Positions 6,929 to 12,653 of a stretch of DNA of 12,653 bases are shown piece after piece. The position numbers and the translations under genes were made by a program. Source of the DNA: Bacteroidota bacterium (GTDB lineage Bacteria; Bacteroidota; Bacteroidia; Chitinophagales; Chitinophagaceae); NCBI GenBank assembly GCA_947461985.1, contig CANHNT010000024.1:1-12653 (forward strand), given 5' to 3'. Numbering within the stretch: the first letter of the stretch is position 1; the number at the start of each line of letters is the position of its first letter. Under the pieces are notes generated by a model, which had not been told where the DNA came from, ran no database searches, and saw only the letters and a program-made list of their open reading frames with translations.

Positions 6929-9775
6929 CTAATGCGCCACTAACCAATTTTCACCCATACCCACTTCTGCAACTATAGGCACGTCATTAGGTAAAATCAT
7001 GGCACTTTGCATACAATTTAAAATTAATGCTTTCATGTCATCGGCTTCTTCTTTTAGTACATCAAATACCAATTCATCATGCACCTGAAGGACCATTTTG
7101 CTTTTTAAATTCGAATTTTTTAAGTTTGAATTGATCGCAATCATGGCCAACTTAATCATGTCAGCAGCGCTTCCCTGAATCGGGCTATTAATGGCGTTTC
7201 GTTCAGCAAATGCTCTTACTGTAAAGTTTTGAGAATTAATATCTCTCAACCAACGCTTACGACCCATCAAGGTTTGCACAAATCCATGTTCACGAGCAAA
7301 ATTGATGGTTTCATCCATGTATTTTTGTATGCCTGAAAATTCTTTTTTATAATTATCAATAATCTCTTTGGCTTCTGTTCTACTAATCGATAAATTTTCG
7401 GCTAACCCAAATGCACCCTGTCCATAAATAATTCCAAAATTTACACTTTTTGCTTTGTATCGTTGCTCTTTCGTTACTTCACTTTCATCAATGCCATATA
7501 CTTTTGCCGCAGTGGCTGTATGAATATCTTTATGTTTTCTAAATGCTTCACACATGGCTTCATCACCACTCATGGCTGCTACCACACGCAATTCTATTTG
7601 CGAATAATCAGCGCTGATTAAAATGTGTTTGTCGTCTCTTGGAATAAATGCTTTTCTAATTTCTCTACCTTGTTCTGTTCGAATAGGTATGTTTTGTAAA
7701 TTAGGATTAATGCTACTTAAACGCCCAGTAACAGCAATCGTTTGAGCATAGGTTGTGTGCACTCTACTCGTTTTAGGATTAATTAATTCGGGCAAGGTAT
7801 CAACATACGTATTCTTCAATTTGGTATATTCACGAAAGGTTAAAATGTCATCACAAATTTTATGTTCGTGTGCCAATTTTGCTAACACTTCTTCTCCTGT
7901 TGCATATTGCCCTGTTTTTGTTTTTTTGGCTTTGGGGTCCAATAATAATTTTTCAAAAAGTACCTCACCCAATTGTTTTGGCGATGCTAAATTAAATCGC
8001 ACACCAGCTTGTTTGTAAACCGACTCTTCAGCTTCTTTGGCCAATTTTTCTAAAACCACACTGTAGTTTTTCAAAAAATCGATATCAATTTTTATTCCTT
8101 CAAACTCCATTCCTAATAAAACTTTTATTAAAGGAGTATCTACTTCATTAAATACTTTTTCTACTTCTTTTTCTTTTAGCAACGACACAAATTTTTCTTT
8201 CAATTGAAGGGTAATGTCTGCATCTTCACTTGCATATTCTTTTATTTTTTCAATTTCTACATCACGCATAGTGCCTTGACCTTTACCTTTCTTTCCAATT
8301 AATTCTTCAATAGAAACAGGTTTATATTGTAAATAGTGTTCACTCAACAAGTCCATGCTTCGCTTGCCTTCGGGCTCAAAGCAATAATGCGCCAACATGG
8401 TATCAAATAAATTTCCTTTGATTTCAATAGCATAATTTTTCAATACTAATAAATCAAATTTTATATTTTGACCTATCCATAAAATGCTTTCATTCTCGAA
8501 TAAAACATTAAATTGGTTTAAAATTGAAAGGGTTTCTTTTCGATCATTTGGGAAAGGAATATAAAATCCTTCATGTTCTTTTATAGAAAAACTCATTCCT
8601 ACTAATTCGCAAATATTGGCATCAAGTCCAGTAGTTTCAGTGTCAAAACAAATTTCGGATTTAGTCTTTAGATGATCAGTCAAGTTGGAAATTAATGCTA
8701 ATTGCTCTTGTGGGGTATCAACTAAATGGTAAACATGTTCAACATCATTTATGGTTTTATAATTCACAAATTCTTGAGAAAATAAATCTTGCTGAACAAG
8801 GTCTGATTTTCGATTTTCGACTTTCTGCTCAACTGCTTTTCCAAATAAATCAAATTGTATATCTTGAGCATTCGAACTTTCATTCTTCGATTTTTCAATA
8901 AAATCTTGTCCTAAAATTCGTTTGCCAATGGTTCTAAATTCTAAATCATTAAATACGTTTGCTAGTTCATCTTTGTCCCATTCGCTTAACGAAAAATCTT
9001 CTTCATGAAATTCGCATGGCACATTTAAAATAATGGTTGCTAATTTTTTACTCATAATGGCATCTGCTTTTCCTGCCCTCACTTTTTCGCCAATTGCCCC
9101 TTTAATTTTATCGGCATTTTCTAAAACACCTTCCAATGTTCCATATTCTTTTAAAAACTTAACCGCTGTTTTTTCTCCTACTCCTTTTATACCCGGAATA
9201 TTATCAACAGCATCGCCCATCATTCCTAAAATATCAATTACTTGGTCTACTCGTTCAATATCCCATTTAGCTAAAATTTCTTTAACGCCTAAAATTTCTG
9301 CTTTGCTAAAACCCGATGCAGGTTTATACATAAATACTTTATCATTTACCAATTGTCCATAATCTTTATCGGGTGTTACCATATAAACATCGTAGCCAGC
9401 CTTTGAGGCTTGCACACTTAATGTGCCAATAATATCATCTGCTTCATAACCAGGCACTTCAATAATTGGAATATTAAAAGCTTTCAACATTCTTTTAATA
9501 TCAGGAACGGCTGCCAAAATATCTTCAGGTGTTTCTTGTCGGTTTGCTTTGTATGCGGCAAAATCATCATGGCGTTCTGTTTTATCTTTAGTGTCGAAAC
9601 ATACAGCTAAATGGGTTGCTTTGTGGTTATTGATTAAATCCATCAATGCATTTAAAAAACCAAATTGAGCATTGGTATTTTTTCCAGTACTCGTAACCCT
9701 TGGGCTACGGGCTAAAGCATAATAAGCACGAAAAATCAAAGCAAAGGCATCGAGTAAAAACAATTTTTTGTCCAT
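6929..9775 (-). CDS. polA: DNA polymerase I with 5'-3' exonuclease and active-looking 3'-5' exonuclease
   Basis: The 948-aa protein has three domains in the usual order. The FEN-like 5'-3' nuclease (about 1-290) has MDKKLFLLDAFALIFR, EADD and GVGEKTAVKFL. The 3'-5' exonuclease has intact motifs: Exo I FDTETTG near 377, Exo II GQNIKFDLL and Exo III YASEDAD. The polymerase has motif A ADYSQIELR (D723), motif B RYKAKSVNFGIIYGQ (from 772) and motif C VHDE (898-901). It fills gaps and removes RNA primers in replication and repair. Proofreading residues, lost in some PolA proteins, are kept here. The ATG at 9775 is chosen over the TTG at 9841 because homologues begin MDKKLFLLD and the extra 22 residues are unlike the family. 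The linker between the nuclease domains (about 290-340) is low in conservation and holds two QxDLF motifs. The gene is convergent with the priA fragment. Confidence 0.96.
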   Translation of the reverse strand: MDKKLFLLDAFALIFRAYYALARSPRVTSTGKNTNAQFGFLNALMDLINNHKATHLAVCFDTKDKTERHDDFAAYKANRQETPEDILAAVPDIKRMLKAFNIPIIEVPGYEADDIIGTLSVQASKAGYDVYMVTPDKDYGQLVNDKVFMYKPASGFSKAEILGVKEILAKWDIERVDQVIDILGMMGDAVDNIPGIKGVGEKTAVKFLKEYGTLEGVLENADKIKGAIGEKVRAGKADAIMSKKLATIILNVPCEFHEEDFSLSEWDKDELANVFNDLEFRTIGKRILGQDFIEKSKNESSNAQDIQFDLFGKAVEQKVENRKSDLVQQDLFSQEFVNYKTINDVEHVYHLVDTPQEQLALISNLTDHLKTKSEICFDTETTGLDANICELVGMSFSIKEHEGFYIPFPNDRKETLSILNQFNVLFENESILWIGQNIKFDLLVLKNYAIEIKGNLFDTMLAHYCFEPEGKRSMDLLSEHYLQYKPVSIEELIGKKGKGQGTMRDVEIEKIKEYASEDADITLQLKEKFVSLLKEKEVEKVFNEVDTPLIKVLLGMEFEGIKIDIDFLKNYSVVLEKLAKEAEESVYKQAGVRFNLASPKQLGEVLFEKLLLDPKAKKTKTGQYATGEEVLAKLAHEHKICDDILTFREYTKLKNTYVDTLPELINPKTSRVHTTYAQTIAVTGRLSSINPNLQNIPIRTEQGREIRKAFIPRDDKHILISADYSQIELRVVAAMSGDEAMCEAFRKHKDIHTATAAKVYGIDESEVTKEQRYKAKSVNFGIIYGQGAFGLAENLSISRTEAKEIIDNYKKEFSGIQKYMDETINFAREHGFVQTLMGRKRWLRDINSQNFTVRAFAERNAINSPIQGSAADMIKLAMIAINSNLKNSNLKSKMVLQVHDELVFDVLKEEADDMKALILNCMQSAMILPNDVPIVAEVGMGENWLVAH

Positions 9776-9957
9776 TTTGTGAAAGTAAGACAAAAAAGAG
9801 ATTGTGACAATTTGAAAGAATAAAAAGCTGAATAAATTCAACTACTAAATCCAACTTTTAAGCATGGTATTGTAGACAGATTTGTCACTTCGGGATAGAT
9901 TTTATAAAAAAAGGATTTCTTTTTTCCACAATACTTTTTATTCAAAGCGCCTTTGTT

Positions 9958-9965
9958 TACCTTTG
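9958..9965 (+). promoter_or_regulatory. Bacteroidota -7 promoter element (TACCTTTG) for carB
   Basis: TACCTTTG is a perfect TAnnTTTG match in the 252-bp divergent gap between polA and carB. It predicts a leader of about 55 nt. No good -33 TTG is seen. The polA side of the gap has only imperfect candidates, so its promoter is not called. Confidence 0.5.
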
Positions 9966-10000
9966 CGTTTCAACAGTAATAAGTTCGTCATTATTTCACT

Positions 10001-10016
10001 CTCGTTTTACAACGGG
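10001..10016 (+). other. small hairpin in the carB leader
   Basis: CTCGTT (10001-10006) can pair with AACGGG (10011-10016), including one G-U, around a 4-nt loop. It sits 11 nt before the ATG at 10028, followed by a run of nine A after GGAT. It could affect initiation of carB translation, but a 6-bp hairpin may also be chance. Confidence 0.2.
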
Positions 10017-10027
10017 ATAAAAAAAAA

Positions 10028-11689
10028 ATGCCTAAAGACAACTCAATTAAGTCCGTTTTAATTATTGGTTCTGGTCCTATTATCATTGGTCAAGCTTGTG
10101 AGTTTGATTACAGTGGAACCCAAGCAGCTCGTTCACTTCGTGAAGAAGGCATCAAAGTAATTCTTATTAATTCGAATCCTGCAACTATTATGACTGACCC
10201 CATGATGGCTGATAGAGTATACCTTTTGCCCTTGAATGTAGAAAGCATTGAACAAATTTTAAAAGAAAATGAAATTGATGCAGTGTTACCTACCATGGGT
10301 GGACAAACTGCCTTGAATTTGGCTAAAGAAGCAGAAGAATTGGGCATTTGGGAACAATATAACGTCCGTTTAATTGGTGTTGATATTAAAGCCATTGATA
10401 AAGCAGAAGACCGTGAACAATTCCGTCAGTGGATGATACAATTGGGGGTGAAAGTTGCAAAAGCTAAAACAGCGAATTCGTTTTTAGAAGGAAAAGAATT
10501 TGCACAAGAAATGGGATTTCCATTAGTGATTCGTCCTTCGTTTACGTTGGGTGGAACCGGTGGTGGATTTGTGAATGCACCAGAAGATTTAGATGAAGCA
10601 TTGAACAGAGGTTTGCAAGCAAGTCCTATTCACGAGGTATTGGTTGAGCAAGCCGTGTTGGGTTGGAAAGAATTTGAATTGGAACTTTTAAGAGATAGTG
10701 CTGATAATGTTTGCATCATTTGCACGGTTGAAAACTTTGATCCAATGGGTGTTCACACAGGCGATTCAATTACGGTAGCGCCAGCAATGACGTTGAGTGA
10801 TACTGCATTTCAATTGATGCGAAACACAGCGATCACGATGATGCGTGATTTAGGAAATTTTGCTGGAGGTTGCAATGTGCAATTTGCCATGAACCCCGAA
10901 ACAGAAGAAATTATTGCTATTGAAATTAATCCACGTGTTTCTCGTTCGTCGGCATTGGCAAGTAAAGCTACTGGTTATCCTATTGCCAAAGTTGCATCTA
11001 AATTGGCAATTGGCTATCGTTTAGATGAATTGAGTAATCAAATTACCGGGAATACATCGGCATTTTTTGAGCCAACATTAGATTATGTTATTGTAAAAAT
11101 ACCTCGTTGGAATTTCGATAAATTTAAAGGTGCAAAAGATACATTAGGACTTCAAATGAAATCGGTTGGTGAAGTAATGGCTATTGGTAGAAGCTTTACA
11201 GAGGCTGTTCAAAAAGCTTGCCAAAGCCTTGAAAATAATGCCATTGGCTTGGGCTATTATGGTAAAAGTTTAATGAAAACAGATGATATTTTAGAAAGTT
11301 TAAAAACACCCAAATGGGATCGAATTTTTAGAATAAAAGATGCGTTGATGGCTGGTGTGAGTGTAAATTCTATATCGAAAGCGAGTCATGGAATAGACAA
11401 GTGGTTTTTAAATGAAATAAAAAAGTTGTGTGATATTGAAAAAGAAATTGCAAAATATAAATTAGATACATTGCCTACTGACTTATTGCAGACTGCAAAA
11501 ACTAACGGTTTTGGTGATGAGCAAATTTGTAGAATTATGAATGATGGTACGGAAGATGCATTATATGAAAAACGAAAAGCGTTAGGCATTACTCGTGTAT
11601 TTAAAATGGTTGATACTTGTGCTGGTGAGTTTGAAGCGGTAACTCCTTATTTTTATTCAACCTTTGAGAAGAAAAGTGAAATGGTTTAG
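10028..11689 (+). CDS. carB: carbamoyl-phosphate synthase large subunit, N-terminal half (split carB)
   Basis: The 553-aa product covers the carboxyphosphate-forming half and the oligomerisation region of CarB, up to FKMVDTCAGEFEAVTPYFYSTFE near its end. It has the Rossmann-like start GSGPIIIGQACEFDYSGTQ, the ATP-grasp residues R129 (in AEDREQF) and R169 (in RPSFTLGGTGGG), which fall at the same numbers as in the E. coli enzyme, and EINPRVSRSSALASKATGYP. CarB with the amidotransferase CarA makes carbamoyl phosphate for pyrimidine and arginine synthesis. Intact CarB is about 940-1075 aa. Here the frame stops at TAG 11687-11689 after a short non-homologous tail (KKSEMV), and the second half resumes at 12441 as another gene. 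No catalytic residue of this half is lost. carA is not adjacent. Function probably needs both halves to associate, as in lineages with naturally split CarB. Confidence 0.93.
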   Translation: MPKDNSIKSVLIIGSGPIIIGQACEFDYSGTQAARSLREEGIKVILINSNPATIMTDPMMADRVYLLPLNVESIEQILKENEIDAVLPTMGGQTALNLAKEAEELGIWEQYNVRLIGVDIKAIDKAEDREQFRQWMIQLGVKVAKAKTANSFLEGKEFAQEMGFPLVIRPSFTLGGTGGGFVNAPEDLDEALNRGLQASPIHEVLVEQAVLGWKEFELELLRDSADNVCIICTVENFDPMGVHTGDSITVAPAMTLSDTAFQLMRNTAITMMRDLGNFAGGCNVQFAMNPETEEIIAIEINPRVSRSSALASKATGYPIAKVASKLAIGYRLDELSNQITGNTSAFFEPTLDYVIVKIPRWNFDKFKGAKDTLGLQMKSVGEVMAIGRSFTEAVQKACQSLENNAIGLGYYGKSLMKTDDILESLKTPKWDRIFRIKDALMAGVSVNSISKASHGIDKWFLNEIKKLCDIEKEIAKYKLDTLPTDLLQTAKTNGFGDEQICRIMNDGTEDALYEKRKALGITRVFKMVDTCAGEFEAVTPYFYSTFEKKSEMV

Positions 11690-11751
11690 ATTTTTGCCAC
11701 AAAGAGAATAGGGTCGAAAGAAGCACTGAATAAAAATTTGCAATTTGATTA

Positions 11752-12405
11752 ATGAAAACTGAAATTATACATAATAAAATATATGAAATAAGAGGGCATA
11801 AAGTAATGCTTGATTATGAAATTGCTGAAATGTTTGAGGTTGAAACTCGAACATTGAACCAAGCAGTAAAACGAAATATTGAGCGTTTTCCTGAAGATTT
11901 TATGTTTCAATTGACTGAAGCAGAATGGGAATTGATGCGGTCGCAAATTTCGACCAGTTCCGGAAGTTCAGCTCTAAGGTCACAAAATGTGACCTTAAAC
12001 GAAGATGTTTTGATATCACAATTTGTGACATCAAAAGGGAACTCATCACAATTTGTGATGAGTTCAAACAAAAATAGAGGAAAAACATATCGCCCTTATG
12101 CTTTCACCGAACATGGCGTAACCATGTTAGCCTCTGTTTTACGAAGTCAAAAAGCGGTGAAAGTGAGTATTGCTGTGGTTCGTGCGTTTATTTCATTGAA
12201 ACAATATATTTCAGATAGAAAAAATATTTCAAAACAAATAAATTCAATTAAAGACGAATTATCAGAACGAATTGACGAACAAGATGTACAAATTATTGAA
12301 ATTTATCAAGTTTTAGATAAACTCATTCAAGATAAAGAAGAACAAAAACCTGTTGAAAGAGAACCCATAGGCTTCAAAACAAAATCTAAAAAGAAAAATC
12401 CCTAA
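11752..12405 (+). CDS. ORF6N-domain DNA-binding protein inserted between the carB halves
   Basis: The 217-aa protein opens with an ORF6N domain (about 1-62): NKIYEIRGHKVMLDYEIAEMF, TRTLNQAVKRNIERFPEDFMFQLTEAE. ORF6N is a predicted DNA-binding domain from phage antirepressor-type proteins, also common as lone chromosomal genes in Bacteroidota. Residues 62-105 are a repeat region with four S-Q-x-(V/S)-(T/M) units. Next comes the conserved block YRPYAFTEHGVTMLASVLRS (113-132) and IAVVRAFISLKQYI. The C-terminus (about 155-195) is predicted coiled coil, ending in a basic tail (KTKSKKKNP). The gene begins 62 nt after the carB N-half stop and ends 35 nt before the C-half ATG, in a third reading frame. 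Its target and job are unknown. A regulator or a passenger of a small mobile unit are both possible. No transposase or integrase is present. Confidence 0.85.
   Translation: MKTEIIHNKIYEIRGHKVMLDYEIAEMFEVETRTLNQAVKRNIERFPEDFMFQLTEAEWELMRSQISTSSGSSALRSQNVTLNEDVLISQFVTSKGNSSQFVMSSNKNRGKTYRPYAFTEHGVTMLASVLRSQKAVKVSIAVVRAFISLKQYISDRKNISKQINSIKDELSERIDEQDVQIIEIYQVLDKLIQDKEEQKPVEREPIGFKTKSKKKNP
11939..12065 (+). repeat. array of four palindromic repeats inside the ORF6N coding sequence
   Basis: Four units share a core around TCACA-3nt-TGTGA. Unit 0 (11939-11955) is degenerate: arms GGTCG/CGACC. Unit 1 (11975-11997) has perfect 10-bp arms, TAAGGTCACA and its complement. Unit 2 (12008-12036) has 13-bp arms with one mismatch. 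Unit 3 (12039-12065) has perfect 12-bp arms, GAACTCATCACA and its complement. All loops in units 1-3 are 3 nt. Centres are 39, 36 and 30 nt apart, all multiples of three, so every unit is read in one frame and encodes S-Q-x-(V/S)-(T/M). The outer arms differ between units yet stay complementary within each. They may be coding hairpins or binding sites. The basis is direct reading. Confidence 0.85.
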
Positions 12406-12440
12406 AATTTATCTAATCTGTTAAATCAGTGTTCCATATT

Positions 12441-12653
12441 ATGACAAAATTAATACACAACGAAAGCATCGTTACCAACAAAAAGAAAATTATTGTTTTA
12501 GGTTCAGGCCCCAATAGAATTGGTCAAGGCATTGAGTTTGATTATTGTTGTGTGCATGGTTTGCTAGCCATTAAAGAATGTGGTTACGAAGCTATTATGA
12601 TTAATTGTAATCCGGAAACAGTGAGTACTGATTTTGATATGGCGGATAAATTA
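12441..12653 (+). CDS. carB: carbamoyl-phosphate synthase large subunit, start of C-terminal half (split carB, cut by window edge)
   Basis: The 71 codons present read M TKLIHNESIVTNKKKIIV followed by LGSGPNRIGQGIEFDYCCVH and INCNPETVSTDFDMADKL. These are hallmark sequences of the second, carbamoyl-phosphate-forming half of CarB (the E. coli counterpart has GGGPNRIGQGIEFDYCCVH). The frame opens with its own ATG 35 nt after the ORF6N stop. A stretch of about 15 residues precedes the conserved KKKIIVLGSGP, much as the interdomain linker does in fused CarB. No Shine-Dalgarno sequence is evident, as is usual in this phylum. The remaining domain and any allosteric region lie outside the window. It is read as a separate polypeptide, in a different frame from the N-terminal half. 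Confidence 0.92.
   Translation, partial: MTKLIHNESIVTNKKKIIVLGSGPNRIGQGIEFDYCCVHGLLAIKECGYEAIMINCNPETVSTDFDMADKL

Larger units (their letters stand above)
11724..12431. repeat. weak inverted repeat flanking the inserted ORF6N gene
   Basis: CACTGA at 11724-11729 is repeated inverted as TCAGTG at 12426-12431, with partly similar neighbours (GAAG-CACTGA-ATAAA and, on the other strand, GGAA-CACTGA-TTTAA). The pair brackets the whole ORF6N gene and lies within the extra DNA between the carB halves. It may mark the ends of the inserted unit, but six perfect base pairs are weak evidence. No clear target-site duplication was found. Confidence 0.22.

Noticed and set aside
9033..9362. 109-codon open frame on the plus strand within polA
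   Set aside because: It is antisense to a strongly conserved polymerase region and has no recognisable domain or start context. The same holds for the shorter opposite-strand frames in carB, gcvT and the acyltransferase gene.
9776..9800. polA promoter candidate TACTTTCA on the minus strand
   Set aside because: It deviates from TAnnTTTG at two key positions and lies only about 5 nt before the ATG, which would leave no leader.
9776..9841. 22-residue N-terminal extension of PolA starting at TTG
   Set aside because: PolA proteins start at MDKKLFLLD-like sequence, and the extension has no homology to the family and needs a TTG instead of the available ATG.
9901..9935. Terminator-like A-run/T-run hairpin between polA and carB
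   Set aside because: The stem is almost only A-T with a single G-C pair, and it lies in a divergent gap where no gene ends.
11975..12065. CRP/Fnr-type operators for the TCACA...TGTGA palindromes
   Set aside because: The half-sites are in the opposite order and spacing to the CRP consensus (TGTGA-6nt-TCACA), and they lie deep inside a coding region, far from any start.
11689..12441. Intein or programmed frameshift joining the carB halves
   Set aside because: The middle frame is an ORF6N protein with its own start and stop, has no intein splice residues or motifs, and all three frames differ with untranslated gaps between them.

Overview
The window is AT-rich bacterial chromosome, almost certainly from a member of the Bacteroidota. 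Three things point there: an exported metallopeptidase with a C-terminal type IX secretion (T9SS) sorting domain, perfect TAnnTTTG elements (the Bacteroidota sigma -7 consensus) upstream of four transcription units, and an ORF6N-domain gene. The genus cannot be read from the sequence. The content is mostly housekeeping. I see no CRISPR array, tRNA or rRNA.

Left block (minus strand, about 4252 down to 1): a tight gene run of an exported M28-fold protein with a PDZ domain, a DUF2238/YjdF-like membrane protein, a secreted HExxH metallopeptidase with a T9SS tail, and the first 46 codons of a KpsF/GutQ-type arabinose-5-phosphate isomerase (Kdo pathway), which runs off the left edge. Gaps of 22, 9 and 27 nt suggest one operon. 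A divergent promoter pair at 4245-4312 separates it from gcvT (glycine cleavage T protein), which ends at a clear terminator.

Middle block: a PlsC-like acyltransferase with a TTG start is followed, by a TAATG overlap, by a fragment of priA. The fragment holds only the N-terminal 3'-DNA-binding domain and stops at 147 codons inside a terminator-like hairpin shared with the convergent polA. PolA (948 aa) keeps all three activities and has two QxDLF clamp-binding-like motifs in its linker.

Right block: carB is broken into two open frames exactly at the linker between its two synthetase halves. A complete ORF6N-domain gene sits in between. The second half begins with its own ATG and runs off the right edge. 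Inside the ORF6N gene lies an array of four related palindromes, each encoding the same short peptide (R/I/S-S-Q-x-V/S-T/M-S/L). Two of the palindromes have perfect arms of 10 and 12 bp. The split carB and this coding palindrome array are the most unusual features of the window.
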